Below, piece after piece: positions 36,468 through 45,974 of a stretch of 64,000 nucleotides of DNA. A program made the translations under genes and the position numbers. The notes under the pieces are model-generated. The model saw nothing but the letters and a program-made list of their open reading frames with translations. It was not told the origin of the DNA and did not search any database. Every line of letters begins with the position of its first letter. Position 1 is the stretch's first letter. Origin of the DNA: G965237725 sp965237725 (GTDB lineage Bacteria; Pseudomonadota; Gammaproteobacteria; Arenicellales; Poriferihabitantaceae); assembly GCA_965237725.1 (NCBI GenBank), contig OZ250151.1, positions 3,596,001 through 3,660,000 of the forward strand. The letters run 5' to 3'.

Positions 36468-37628
36468 ATGAATCGTCCAGTCCATAACAAACAGGCCGTA
36501 ATCGCCAAACAAAGCGGAGATCAGTCTTTTTGCGCTAATCCCCAAACCTCTTTTACCATGCCGGCGCGGTTTTACCAGGATTCCGATGTCTATGAACTGG
36601 AAAAAGAGGGTATTTTTTACAATAGCTGGTGTTATGTTGGCCATGCCAGTCAGCTGGAAAAGCCCGGTCACTATATAACTGCAAAGGTTCACGAGCAGAA
36701 TATTTTCGTCGTACGGGACAAATCAGGCGACCTTAACGGTTTCTATAATGTCTGCATGCATCGTGGGCATGAATTACTAAAAGGCCAGGGTAAAACCAAT
36801 CTTATTGTCTGTCCTTACCATGCCTGGTCTTATGCCTTAAACGGTGAACTGAAAAAAGCCCGTAATTCAGAAAATGTTGCGGGATTTGATCAATGTGAAT
36901 TCACCCTGAAAACCGTCCAGGTGGAAGTGTTTTGTGGGCTGGTGTTTGTTAATCTCGATGCTGATGCAGAATCACTAAAATCTCAGTCAGGCAAACTGGA
37001 AAACGAAATACGACAATTTTGTCCCGGGGTAGACGATCTGAAATTTGCCCAAAGAGATATTTATGAAGCTCAGTGCAACTGGAAAGTAATGGTGGACAAT
37101 TTTCTCGAATGCTATCACTGCGCAGTTGCTCATCGAGATTTTGTCGATTTGGTGGACATGGATACTTATCGCACCATCTCCAGAGGAATTTACTCCAGCC
37201 AGATCGCTGGTGCACCCCGCTCGCTGAATAACAATGCATTCAAGTTCGAAAAGGGCGATGTTGATTTTGGTTATGCGGGTTGGTTTCTGTGGCCAAACCT
37301 GACCATCTGGATTTATCCCGGCGAGACCAACCTGTCGGTGTTACAGATGAATCCTAACGGCACTTTAAAAACAGTTGAATATCAGGACTGGTTTTTACCC
37401 ATCACAACGCCAAGCAAACAACAAAAAGATGCTATGGTGTATCAGAAAGATGTGCTTCAGCCCGAAGATATTTCGTTATGCGAAAGTGTCCAACGGGGAC
37501 TAAACTCCAGGGGATATAACCAGGGTCGATTTATAGTTGATCATGAGATGACGGAATTATCAGAACACGCGGTGCATCACTTTCAAAAAATGGTGGTTGA
37601 AGCTATTGGCGCAGAAATTGAGGATTGA
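36468..37628 (+). CDS. Rieske non-haem iron oxygenase, carnitine/glycine betaine demethylating type (CntA/YeaW/GbcA-like)
   Basis: A 386-residue terminal oxygenase. The Rieske cluster is C96-x-H98 and C115-x2-H118 (CMHRGHELL, CPYHAWSY). The mononuclear site is E214-C-Y-H217-C-x3-H222 plus D334 in PEDISLCESVQ. A glutamate bridging residue in NFLECYHC is characteristic of CntA/GbcA, where most Rieske oxygenases have aspartate. Likely substrates are carnitine (releasing TMA), glycine betaine (releasing formaldehyde) or related betaines. No reductase gene lies nearby, so electrons must come from one encoded elsewhere. Regulation is probably by the divergent LysR. Confidence 0.88.
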   Translation: MNRPVHNKQAVIAKQSGDQSFCANPQTSFTMPARFYQDSDVYELEKEGIFYNSWCYVGHASQLEKPGHYITAKVHEQNIFVVRDKSGDLNGFYNVCMHRGHELLKGQGKTNLIVCPYHAWSYALNGELKKARNSENVAGFDQCEFTLKTVQVEVFCGLVFVNLDADAESLKSQSGKLENEIRQFCPGVDDLKFAQRDIYEAQCNWKVMVDNFLECYHCAVAHRDFVDLVDMDTYRTISRGIYSSQIAGAPRSLNNNAFKFEKGDVDFGYAGWFLWPNLTIWIYPGETNLSVLQMNPNGTLKTVEYQDWFLPITTPSKQQKDAMVYQKDVLQPEDISLCESVQRGLNSRGYNQGRFIVDHEMTELSEHAVHHFQKMVVEAIGAEIED

Positions 37629-37683
37629 AGTCACGAAAATAGATACTACAGGAAATTAAACAAGTAATCATTTACCTAAATCA

Positions 37684-37878
37684 ATGACACCTTTACAAAA
37701 GAAAAAGTTCGAGATTGCAGGCTGGACCGTTTTTGTGGCTTCAGCTATTTGTTATACCTGGGCAGGTTTGAGAGCTGGGGATCTTTTGAGTATTTTTGGC
37801 AGTCTGTTATTTCTCGGGGCGTGTTTTTTATTTTTGTTTCCTGCAATTTTGCATACTGAGGAAAAAGGAAAAAAATAA
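37684..37878 (+). CDS. Small two-TM membrane protein
   Basis: A 64-residue ORF with two hydrophobic helices (about 11-29 and 34-54) between a basic N-terminus (MTPLQKKKFE) and a basic tail (EEKGKK). No family recognised. It lies 55 bp after the Rieske gene on the same strand and may share its transcript. Length and topology suggest a real small membrane protein. Confidence 0.6.
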   Translation: MTPLQKKKFEIAGWTVFVASAICYTWAGLRAGDLLSIFGSLLFLGACFLFLFPAILHTEEKGKK

Positions 37879-37952
37879 AGTTTAAAGCTACGTCAAAAGG
37901 ATAATTTCTCGGCATAGTGACAAGCGATTTAAAAGAAATTTTGAATTTGTTG

Positions 37953-38714
37953 TTATAAGTCCAACCAACCAATTTCCTCTGCTGTCATTTTCCCCACGAC
38001 TACCTTATTTAGGTTTTTTGGAGTGACAGAATTAGTGTCAGATACAGGGATGCGTCCGCCCATAATTTCTGCAAATGATTGTGGATAGAGCGGTTTCTGT
38101 AAAGGATTTGCGAATCCTTCTGGGAAATTTGGTTGGTTGTTGTTGACGTCATATTTATCTTTTGCACCCAGCGTGTGCAACAACTCATGGGCAATAATAA
38201 ATAAGTTTTGGTTGTGTTGTCTTTTGGATGCGAATGCATTCACCAATCCCAGTTTGCCTTTTCTAATTCCAATTGAGTGAGAAAGAGCCGTATAGTCATC
38301 GGGATTAAAAAATTGGACAAATATTCTGATGTCTTCTGGTAAATCGGTATTTGCATTTTTCCATGCCCAAAATCTTAAGTGGAGGCTGTAAATTATATTG
38401 CTTAGTGGGGTATTCGACGATTGGATTGGAGGTAATTGATCTATTTGACTCGACACATTAAGGACTATTGGGTTTGTCAGAGTTAATTTCCAGTATTTCG
38501 CTTCTTCATCAATAAATAATCCTATAATTTTAAAATCCTGACTATCCAGAGCATCAATATAGGTTTGGGTTATTGTAGAGCTATCCCCATTAATCGGGTA
38601 AATAGTGACCCACAACGGCTCATTCCATTGAGTTTGTTTGGCATCATTGAAATAACCAATTACAACTCCCAGCAATATAAATAGAAGAATTGTGACACGG
38701 ATGAATTTGAACAT
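37953..38714 (-). CDS. Exported zinc-metalloprotease-like protein, HExxHxxGxxD
   Basis: A 253-residue protein with an N-terminal hydrophobic anchor or signal (about residues 4-21). The zinc motif HELLHTLGAKD (about 167-177) fits the metzincin-like HExxHxxGxxH/D pattern, and AEIMGGR downstream could be the Met-turn. The N-terminal half gives no hint of family. An exported peptidase is likely, but catalysis is inferred from the motif. It is separated from tmm by a terminator on the same strand. Confidence 0.65.
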   Translation of the reverse strand: MFKFIRVTILLFILLGVVIGYFNDAKQTQWNEPLWVTIYPINGDSSTITQTYIDALDSQDFKIIGLFIDEEAKYWKLTLTNPIVLNVSSQIDQLPPIQSSNTPLSNIIYSLHLRFWAWKNANTDLPEDIRIFVQFFNPDDYTALSHSIGIRKGKLGLVNAFASKRQHNQNLFIIAHELLHTLGAKDKYDVNNNQPNFPEGFANPLQKPLYPQSFAEIMGGRIPVSDTNSVTPKNLNKVVVGKMTAEEIGWLDL

Positions 38715-38731
38715 GTATGAATCCCGTAAAT

Positions 38732-38766
38732 AAAAACGCCCGTAGAAAATTTTAAGCGGGCGTTTT
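38732..38766 (-). terminator. Intrinsic terminator of tmm
   Basis: On the minus strand AAAACGCCCG and CGGGCGTTTT pair around a 14-nt loop and end in a T-run, 24 bp after the tmm stop. Confidence 0.9.
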
Positions 38767-38789
38767 AAAGGTAGAGAACTAAAAAGTGC

Positions 38790-40130
38790 TTATGTTTCCA
38801 AGTAGCTCTCCAGAGAATCATCCAAAGCATCTTTCCATGGCGTATGATGTTCTGGTGCCATAGTTCCCGTCAGTACAGATTTATATCCATTATCCCGAAA
38901 AGTCATGATGTCATTCTTTTTGTGTTTTTTCCACTGATAGAATGACTGATTTACATTTGCGATATCCAAATCAGGATAATCTGTCATCGCCATCAATCGC
39001 ATAGTGTAGTCGCCCTGGAACTCGATACATTTGTAATCGTCTTCAAGATTATCTTCAACATCACGCCAGTGATCTATATCGGCATGCATTTCTGCCAGTC
39101 CAGGAACGTCAATACGACCTAAAACGACATCTCTTGCATACCATGCCTGGGCATCAAACATATTAAAGGTATACCACTGGTCCTGCATCCCAAGATACAT
39201 CAACTTTGGATTGTGTTCCCAAACCACGCCATTGTATAAGTTGACTGGATATAAGCGGTTGTTGGTTTTCAATTTCAGATTCTCAGCCATAAACGGAAAA
39301 TGATGGATATAGCCTGTGCAAAGAAGTACTGCATCCACATCTTTTGTTGTGCCATCTTTAAATGTTGCAGTATTACCTTCAAGCTTTTGGAGCAACGGTA
39401 CTTCTTGCCAATTATCTGGCCATTTGAATCCCATCGGCGCAGTACGGTGGGAAACAGTCACAGACTTACAGCCATATTTCCAGCATTGTGATCCGATATC
39501 TTCCGCTGAATAAGATGTTCCAACAATTAACAAATCCTTATCTTTGAATTCCATTGCGTCACGAAAATCATGAGCGTGTAGAACGCGGCCCTTAAAGGAA
39601 TCAAATCCATCAAACTCTGGAACATTTGGTGTTGAAAAATGCCCGCTAGCAACAATCACATGATCAAATTCTTCGGTGTATTCCACATCCTTCATGTGAT
39701 CTTTAACGGTGACATGGAACATGCCTTCGTGTTCGTCATAGGTCACATGGCGAACTGGAGAGCCGAAACGGATCATATCTCGTACACCTGCTTTCTCTAC
39801 ACGACCGATAATATAGTCAAACAAAACTGCTCGGGGGGGATAAGAGGCGATGGGCCTGCCAAAATGCTCTTCAAATGAATAATCAGCAAATTCGAGGCAC
39901 TCCTTCGGTCCGTTGGACCACAGGTATCGATACATACTGCCGTGTACGGGTTCACCATATTCATCGAGCCCTGTCCGCCAGGTATAGTTCCATAATCCGC
40001 CCCAATCGGATTGCTTTTCAAAACAAACAATATCTGGGATGTCCGCGCCTTTTTCTTTGGCGGATTGAAAGGCTCTTAATTGTGCCAGACCACATGGTCC
40101 TGCACCTACAATTGCTACGCGTTTACTCAT
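38790..40130 (-). CDS. tmm: Trimethylamine monooxygenase (flavin-containing monooxygenase)
   Basis: Oxidises TMA to TMAO with NADPH and O2, using FAD; it also oxidises DMS and other soft nucleophiles in known bacteria. The 446 residues include the FAD motif VAIVGAGPCGLAQL, the FMO signature region FKGRVLHAHDFRD, the NADP motif LIVGTSYSAEDIGSQ (holding the mechanistically important Tyr of Tmm) and LLCTGYIHHFPF. Long blocks such as WRTGLDEYGEPVHGSMYRY are as I remember for Tmm of marine bacteria. A TTG at 40142 is in frame, but the ATG at 40130 is preferred. Monocistronic: a terminator follows and a 715-bp gap precedes. Confidence 0.95.
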   Translation of the reverse strand: MSKRVAIVGAGPCGLAQLRAFQSAKEKGADIPDIVCFEKQSDWGGLWNYTWRTGLDEYGEPVHGSMYRYLWSNGPKECLEFADYSFEEHFGRPIASYPPRAVLFDYIIGRVEKAGVRDMIRFGSPVRHVTYDEHEGMFHVTVKDHMKDVEYTEEFDHVIVASGHFSTPNVPEFDGFDSFKGRVLHAHDFRDAMEFKDKDLLIVGTSYSAEDIGSQCWKYGCKSVTVSHRTAPMGFKWPDNWQEVPLLQKLEGNTATFKDGTTKDVDAVLLCTGYIHHFPFMAENLKLKTNNRLYPVNLYNGVVWEHNPKLMYLGMQDQWYTFNMFDAQAWYARDVVLGRIDVPGLAEMHADIDHWRDVEDNLEDDYKCIEFQGDYTMRLMAMTDYPDLDIANVNQSFYQWKKHKKNDIMTFRDNGYKSVLTGTMAPEHHTPWKDALDDSLESYLET

Positions 40131-40845
40131 ATTTTTTCTCAAGTTTTATGATTCGGAGATTCGCCAGGAGTACTAGTTTACAACTTTTATGCCAAAATAT
40201 TTAAATGTTGAAAACCAGTTTACTAACGGATGTGATTATTTGTGCTGAATTTTAGAACGAAATTCGGAGAAACTCTATTGTGAAATACACTAAATGTGTA
40301 AAAATTGTGTGAATTTAGACATGGCCATCAACTATCCCTGCCTTAATTTTGGGGTCAATTGTGTTGTTGGGCGATGCAATTTCCAATCCAGTAAGCTGCA
40401 TTTTGCATAAGACTGTTTGAAAACCATATACCGAGGCCACACTATTAATTTCCATAAGTTAGCAATAGATTCGAATCAACTATTGGCAACCTATAAGCGT
40501 AACGGTTATTTTTTATAGCTGGATTGGTAAGCCCGGATTACATACAATTTACGGGGTAAGATTTGTATTCAGTGTGTCAACTGCAAATCCGATACTCAAT
40601 GTTAGTTAAATTTATGTTTTATCCAGAATCACGGGTTTTAGAAATACACCTAAATAGCCAGTGGAATGATATGCTTCTCGATCCGGAACAGATGATCAGG
40701 GGTATTTGTAGCTACCTATGTGGTACACATTTAAGGCGAGTGTGTATCCGAATATTCGGCTGTAGTATTCCTGACCTGAAATTAATCAAAATCTGCATCG
40801 AATATCGGCAGATACAACAAATTCATTTAATGTAGGAGTTTAACT
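40131..40845. promoter_or_regulatory. Long intergenic region, tmm / gcvT-like
   Basis: 715 bp between divergent genes. Most is AT-rich with no clear signal. A weak open frame runs from 40563 (TTG) or 40599 (ATG) to 40835, encoding 90 or 78 residues with ending YRQIQQIHLM. It stops 10 bp before the gcvT-like ATG, but it matches nothing I know and has an unusual composition, so I do not call it. A leader RNA or long regulatory region is equally possible. Confidence 0.35.
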
Positions 40846-41949
40846 ATGGCTAGCCCAAGACAATCGGTAATCGCATCCAGGCATAGAGCACTTGGCTCGG
40901 AATTGGGAGACTGGAATGATATGGACGTTGCATGGGAGTACGATCAGGATGTTAATGCTGAGCATTTGGCGGTACGAAACCATGCGGGATTGTTTGATGT
41001 TTCCGGTCTTAAAAAAATTCACGTTACTGGTCCTGATGCCTTGGCAGTAGCCGATCATGTTGTCACTCGTGATCTTTCCGAGATACCCCACGGAAAATCC
41101 GTATATGCCCTAATTCTCAATGAAGAAGGTCGATTTACCGATGATTGCATTGTATTTAATATCGGTCCAAACTATTTGCTGTTCGTACATGGTGGTGGCA
41201 CCGCAATGGAACAATTACAAAACTCCGCAAAAGGTAAAGATGTAGATATACGATTTGACGACGATTTACATAATTTGTCTTTCCAAGGACCAAAATCGGT
41301 GGATATTCTTAACCAGCACACCCCCTATGACTTGCCGAGCCTGAAATATTTTCATCAAGTTTCTACATCCTTGTTTGGGAATCCCTGCATGATATCTCGT
41401 ACGGGATTTTCCGGAGAAAGAGGATATGAAATTTTCATTAAAGGGGAATATGCAGGTGATGTCTGGGATAAGATTTTGGAGGCTGGTAAAGATCAGGGGG
41501 TAATGGCGTGTTCGTTTAATTGTCTCGATCAAAATCGTGTTGAAGCTGCATTGCTATTTTATCCCTTCGATATGAACGAGGAACATAGCGTATGGGAAAC
41601 CGGAATGAATTATGCTGTTTCGGAGAATAAGAAAGCAGACTACCGCGGTAAGGAAGCGTCTATCAATCTGATCGGTAAAGATAAAATTAAATGCTATGGA
41701 ATTGAGTGTGATTCCGACAAAGCAGTAGATGCAGATGCTGAGTTATTCCATGGGGACAAAAAGGTTGGTGTTGTAACTGCGCCGGCGTTTTCACCCGTGT
41801 TAAAAAAATCTTTGGCATTGGTGCGTATCGATGTTGAGTTCGCTACGCCAGGAGTAGAAGTTGAAGTGCGTGGCCCAAATATAACATGCAGGGCAACGAC
41901 TCATGCACTTCCATATGACGACCCCAAGAAATCGAAACGCTCGACATAG
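40846..41949 (+). CDS. GcvT-family aminomethyltransferase paralogue
   Basis: A 367-residue tetrahydrofolate-dependent demethylase-like protein. It carries the GcvT folds: AVRNHAGLFDVSGLKKIHVTGPDA, SRTGFSGERGYEIF (folate site) and a C-terminal barrel ending VEVRGPNITCRATTHALPYDDPKK. The ordinary GcvT catalytic Asp region is present as MISRTGFSGE rather than a fully typical glycine-cleavage protein, and no gcvH or gcvP is nearby. It is in the size class of DmdA but does not show the N-terminus I recall for that enzyme. Divergent from tmm, so a demethylase for a methylated amine or sulfur compound is likely. Confidence 0.78.
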   Translation: MASPRQSVIASRHRALGSELGDWNDMDVAWEYDQDVNAEHLAVRNHAGLFDVSGLKKIHVTGPDALAVADHVVTRDLSEIPHGKSVYALILNEEGRFTDDCIVFNIGPNYLLFVHGGGTAMEQLQNSAKGKDVDIRFDDDLHNLSFQGPKSVDILNQHTPYDLPSLKYFHQVSTSLFGNPCMISRTGFSGERGYEIFIKGEYAGDVWDKILEAGKDQGVMACSFNCLDQNRVEAALLFYPFDMNEEHSVWETGMNYAVSENKKADYRGKEASINLIGKDKIKCYGIECDSDKAVDADAELFHGDKKVGVVTAPAFSPVLKKSLALVRIDVEFATPGVEVEVRGPNITCRATTHALPYDDPKKSKRST

Positions 41950-42159
41950 TTTCGTATCTATATGAGGAGCGTTATAAATTTGAGTATTCAGTGAGGTATG
42001 ATTCTTAATCAAAAATAATTCGAAGAGTCCATCACCCAGACTCGCAAATATCTGTAAATAGGCGGTAATCCAAACTGCAGTTTTTGCGATTTTGTGGCAA
42101 TTTTCTTGGTTTCACTGGGTTTTTAGTATTGCTCTGCTCAGCTATTGCGAGATGGGCGA

Positions 42160-42906
42160 CTATATAGGCAGGCTCAATTTTGCGGTTCTGCCACCATCGA
42201 TAGTGAACGTCTGACCCGTTACAAAACTGGCTTCATCGGACGCCAGCCAACAAACCAGGTTGGCTACTTCTTCTGGCTTTCCTGTTCTTGCCAATGGATG
42301 AATCTTTCCAATATTTTCGGCGAATGAATCTGGATCAGGCATTGACGCTATAAAATCCAGATTTAGATCGGTATCAATCCAACCCGGCGCAACTGCATTG
42401 CAACGAATGCCTTCCGGGCCGTGGTCTACTGCAATAGATCGGGTCAACGCATGTAGCCCGGCTTTGGATGCACAATAAGCGGCATGCCTTGGATTTGATC
42501 CCAATCCTTCGATGGACCCGATATTAACGATGTTACCCTTGGTTTTCCTTAAGTGGGGGAGCGCGTATTTGGTTAACAGAAACGGTGCGGTAAGATTAAC
42601 CGCCAACGTCCTTTGCCAATCTTTGAGATCCATATCTTCAACTGTTTCCTCCACCATCATTCCCGCATTGTTGATCAGAACGTCCAACTTTGAGTGCCTG
42701 GAAATAACTTGTTGAATCAGGTTTTCACATTGGTTCGTGTCAGAAAGATCTACGGCAATCTGGGTTATGTTATCAATTGAGGATTTGCTTCTTTGGGCGA
42801 TTACAACAGTAGCGCCAGCCTCAAAAAGTGCTGTGGAAATAGCAGCACCAATTCCAGAGCCCCCGCCGGTGACTAATGCAACCTTATTGGAGAATCTGTT
42901 GGCCAT
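42160..42906 (-). CDS. Short-chain dehydrogenase/reductase (first of pair)
   Basis: A 248-residue classical SDR. The cofactor motif is TGGGSGIGAAI, with NNAG, catalytic Ser in NIGSIEGLG and Tyr/Lys in YCASK; the C-terminus, TFTIDGGR, is typical of FabG-like enzymes. The start overlaps the stop of the upstream SDR gene by one base, so they are translationally coupled. Substrate unknown; sugar or hydroxyacid oxidation is typical. Confidence 0.9.
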   Translation of the reverse strand: MANRFSNKVALVTGGGSGIGAAISTALFEAGATVVIAQRSKSSIDNITQIAVDLSDTNQCENLIQQVISRHSKLDVLINNAGMMVEETVEDMDLKDWQRTLAVNLTAPFLLTKYALPHLRKTKGNIVNIGSIEGLGSNPRHAAYCASKAGLHALTRSIAVDHGPEGIRCNAVAPGWIDTDLNLDFIASMPDPDSFAENIGKIHPLARTGKPEEVANLVCWLASDEASFVTGQTFTIDGGRTAKLSLPI

Positions 42907-43676
42907 CAGTAAACCGGCTTAGCGCCGTTAATCTCAAGTAACGATCCACAAATATAGCTGGCATCGTCTGACGCAAGGTAGGAGATAGCGTCTGCAACCT
43001 CATCTGGATTAGCGATGCGACCGATGGGCACAGTCTGGTTGAGGGATTCAATTCCCGTATCAGGATCGAGTCCACGAATTTCGAACCCGGTTCGCAACAT
43101 AGGTGTATCCACTTCATTGGGACAGACCGCATTGATTCTTATACCATCGGCGGCATGATCTCGGCCCAGGCATTTGGTCATTGCAGCTACCGCGGCTTTG
43201 CTTGTGCAATAGGCTAAATGGTTTGGTCCGGGATAAATGCCCCAGCATGATGCGGTATTTACGATGGCACCCTGGCCCTGGTTTTTCATAATACCAATGG
43301 CAGACCTGCAAATGCGAAAAATTGATTCCACATTGATTGTCATGGAATCCGTCCAGTCCTGGTCGCTGGTATCCAGGATATTTCCGCGGCGCATTAATCC
43401 GGCATTATTTATAACGATATCCAGCTGATTATTAATTTCAAATGCGTTTGCAGGAAGTTCATCGCAATAATTGGGGCTACCTAGATTCCCGGGAAGCATG
43501 TGAATTTCTGATTCTGTAGTATCAGCCATTTCTTTGACTCGCTCCAGAGCCTGGAGGTCCAAATCTGCAGCGACAACTTTGGCGCCTTGGTTTAGAAATT
43601 TTTCAACAACTGCCAGGCCGATACCACCACCAGCGCCGGTTATGAGTACGGTTTTTCCTTCAAACTGTTTTGACAT
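42906..43676 (-). CDS. Short-chain dehydrogenase/reductase (second of pair)
   Basis: A 256-residue classical SDR. It has TGAGGGIGLAVVEKF, NNAGLM, NTASCWG with the catalytic Ser, and YCTSKAAV with Tyr/Lys. It precedes and is coupled to the other SDR. The two differ enough to be separate enzymes, perhaps consecutive oxidations or a heteromer. Substrate unknown. An acidic residue after strand 2 (VVAADLD) suggests NAD+ rather than NADP+. Confidence 0.9.
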   Translation of the reverse strand: MSKQFEGKTVLITGAGGGIGLAVVEKFLNQGAKVVAADLDLQALERVKEMADTTESEIHMLPGNLGSPNYCDELPANAFEINNQLDIVINNAGLMRRGNILDTSDQDWTDSMTINVESIFRICRSAIGIMKNQGQGAIVNTASCWGIYPGPNHLAYCTSKAAVAAMTKCLGRDHAADGIRINAVCPNEVDTPMLRTGFEIRGLDPDTGIESLNQTVPIGRIANPDEVADAISYLASDDASYICGSLLEINGAKPVY

Positions 43677-44365
43677 GCTTGACTGTGAATAATATTAACT
43701 TGGTGGATGTTACTTCCATTAAGAGAATTCCACCACTACAAATCGCTGCAGAATATTATCCACTAGATGGAACTTTTATTCTGAAAATGTACATTCTTAG
43801 ATGAAGAATTTATCCGTTGGTGCAGCAAAATTGTCATGGGTGAGTCGTGCCAGATCTGGCCATACTGTTTGTATTATTTTTATGCGTTGTTTCATCGCGG
43901 CGAGAGGGTGAAGGACCATAAAAAGCAAAATGTTCCAGGCAAAAAAAAACCCATCCCTGGGCTTTAATAATAATTCCACCAAAATAAATCGGAGGTGAAG
44001 GAGGTGTTGGTGGAACTCTAAAGATAAGTAGTACAGTCTTTCGTGTCTCATCAATATCGGCTAATTATTATGGTTCTGAACCTGAATGTCAACCGTTTAT
44101 CGTATAAAAATAGCCGTTTGTCGGGTTTTTGTTCAGTTTCGCGTTCAGGTAAGGAATTTTTCACGGATAATGAATAAAAAGATATTGGACTTTTATTTTT
44201 CAAATATTTGTCTCATTTCGTAGCAGTAATAATAATTATTGATCTGGTTAAATGAGAATTACTTGAGATCAAAATTCTTCGATAACTTCAGTAATATTGA
44301 GAGCAAAATTTCTCGTGTTAAAGTCCAGCTTGGGTATGTAATTAATAAATCAACAGAAACTACAA
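43677..44365. other. Noncoding region upstream of the RimK cluster
   Basis: 689 bp between divergent genes. One minus-strand frame at 43797-44054 is open (85 residues) but has an unlikely composition and no start signal, so I treat it as noncoding. No repeat or terminator was recognised beyond short A and T runs. Confidence 0.4.
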
Positions 44366-44839
44366 ATGGAATCCGAGGAGAAAAATAAAACAATTGGCTG
44401 GCGTGAGTGGGTTGCTCTACCTGACCTCAATATAAAGAAAATTAAAGCCAAAATTGATACTGGTGCCCGAACTTCAACCCTCGATGCCCGGGGTTTTGAG
44501 GTGTTTGAGGAAAAAGGTGAAGAATTTGTTCGTTTCAAGGTATTGCATGGAACTCGAACGAAACCAAAACAGTCGATTTGTACTGCCAAGGTTCTGGCCC
44601 ACCGTAATGTGACAAATTCTGGTGGCCAGGTAGAAGAAAGAATTGTAATTCTGACCACTATAATACTGGGAGATCAATTTAAAAAAATTGAAGTTACATT
44701 GACCCCGCGAGAAAATATGAAATTCAGAATGCTGCTTGGTCGCACTGCTGTTAATGATGGTATTAAAGTCGATGTTTCGCGTTCTTATTTGACAAAGGCC
44801 GATCGAAATAGTACGAAGGAACCTCTAAACAAGTCATGA
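44366..44839 (+). CDS. Retropepsin-like aspartic protease of the RimK cluster (often annotated ATP-dependent zinc protease)
   Basis: A 157-residue protein with the retroviral-protease-type motif DTGARTSTLDAR (catalytic Asp-31) and a C-terminal FRMLLGRTAV flap-like block. This family is genomically tied to rimK and an aspartoacylase/succinylglutamate desuccinylase relative, exactly as here. The older zinc-protease label is not supported, as there is no zinc motif. Its role in the glutamate-ligase system is not established; processing of the RimK-modified target is a reasonable idea. Confidence 0.85.
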   Translation: MESEEKNKTIGWREWVALPDLNIKKIKAKIDTGARTSTLDARGFEVFEEKGEEFVRFKVLHGTRTKPKQSICTAKVLAHRNVTNSGGQVEERIVILTTIILGDQFKKIEVTLTPRENMKFRMLLGRTAVNDGIKVDVSRSYLTKADRNSTKEPLNKS

Positions 44840-45030
44840 CCGATCAAATTGAGACCAAAACTAATTTACTGCGTGGCAATATCTACGTTAAAAAATCTCG
44901 CCCAAGTGATTGTATGGGCTGTGCTATTGCACCCATTTTTTGCCTTGATCTTGGTCATTTTGCCCAGTGCCATATTAAGTGGCAATTTGATTCGCCCGGA
45001 CTCGTTCAGAGGTCCCTAGTAGTTAATTAA
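44836..45030 (+). CDS. Possible small coupled ORF (weak)
   Basis: A 64-residue frame whose ATG overlaps the preceding stop in ATGA, the layout of translational coupling. It has a Cys pattern (DCMGCAIAPIFCLDLGHFAQC) but no family I know. Its sequence looks partly random, and rimK begins 33 bp later with its own start. It may be a real small protein or simply read-through open frame. Confidence 0.3.
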   Translation: MTDQIETKTNLLRGNIYVKKSRPSDCMGCAIAPIFCLDLGHFAQCHIKWQFDSPGLVQRSLVVN

Positions 45031-45062
45031 AATTCAAACCTCTCACCGATTCGTACTTAAAT

Positions 45063-45974
45063 ATGAAAATAGCTGTTCTCTCGAGAAATCGAAATTTATA
45101 CTCAACCAGGCGCCTGATCGAAGCTGCGGAAATCCGTGGTCATAGCGTTCAGATTCTAGACCACCTTCGTTGTTTTATGGATATCACATCTGACAACCCA
45201 ACAATCCACTATGGTACCGAAGAATTTAATCGAGATGACTTCGACGCGGTTATTCCCCGGATTGGAGCATCGGTTTCATATTATGGAACGGCCATCGTTC
45301 GTCAGTTCGAAATGATGAATATTTATTCTGTGAATGAATCGGTGGCGATTACCCGTTCCCGTGACAAGCTGAGATCGCTTCAATTGTTATCCAGAAAAGG
45401 AATTGGAATGCCTACAACTGCGTTTGCACACTCGGGTAAAGACATCGACGGCATTATCAAGGAAGTTGGCGGTGCCCCTTTAGTAATAAAATTACTGGAA
45501 GGCACCCAGGGGAAAGGCGTGGTATTGGCTGAAACCAAAAAAGCAGCGGAGAGCGTTATTCAGGCTTTTATGAAGCTCAATGCCAATATTCTGGTACAGG
45601 AATTCATTAAGGAAGCGGGGGGAAGCGATTTGCGATGCCTTGTTGTAGGCGGAACAGTAATTGCAGCCATGCAGCGACAGGGGCCCCCGGGGGAATTTAG
45701 ATCAAATTTACATCAGGGCGGTAAGGCCAGCCTGGTGAAACTGAGTCCGGCTGAAAGGAAAACCGCAGCCAGAGCTGCCAAGGTGATGGGCTTGAATGTA
45801 TGTGGTGTAGATTTATTGCGTTCGGATAATGGACCGTTGGTGATGGAGGTGAACTCATCCCCAGGATTACAGGGAATAGAAAAAGCAACCAGTAAAGACG
45901 TTGCCGGAATGATTATCGAGTTCATAGAAAAGAATGCTAAGCCCAAAAGGAACCGAACTCGTGGCTCAGGCTAA
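45063..45974 (+). CDS. rimK: RimK-type alpha-L-glutamate ligase
   Basis: A 303-residue ATP-grasp ligase that adds glutamate to a protein C-terminus (ribosomal protein S6 in E. coli) or makes poly-alpha-glutamate. Visible motifs are MKIAVLSRNRNLYSTRRL, the pre-ATP-grasp region VIPRIGASVSYYGTAIVRQFE, the ATP lysine in PLVIKLLEGTQGKGVVLAE and the metal site in MEVNSSPGLQGIE. It matches the size of E. coli RimK (300). It lies between the retropepsin gene and the aspartoacylase relative in the usual three-gene set. Confidence 0.95.
   Translation: MKIAVLSRNRNLYSTRRLIEAAEIRGHSVQILDHLRCFMDITSDNPTIHYGTEEFNRDDFDAVIPRIGASVSYYGTAIVRQFEMMNIYSVNESVAITRSRDKLRSLQLLSRKGIGMPTTAFAHSGKDIDGIIKEVGGAPLVIKLLEGTQGKGVVLAETKKAAESVIQAFMKLNANILVQEFIKEAGGSDLRCLVVGGTVIAAMQRQGPPGEFRSNLHQGGKASLVKLSPAERKTAARAAKVMGLNVCGVDLLRSDNGPLVMEVNSSPGLQGIEKATSKDVAGMIIEFIEKNAKPKRNRTRGSG

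Noticed and set aside
36949..37239. Minus-strand frame within the Rieske gene
   Set aside because: The plus strand has all Rieske and iron ligands; the other is a shadow.
40563..40835. 90-codon frame just before the gcvT-like gene
   Set aside because: TTG start, odd composition and no similarity; treated as intergenic, though the 78-codon ATG version stays possible.
40846..41949. Calling the GcvT paralogue DmdA (DMSP demethylase)
   Set aside because: The length is right, but the N-terminal blocks do not match DmdA as I remember it, and dddP is far away; only GcvT family is claimed.
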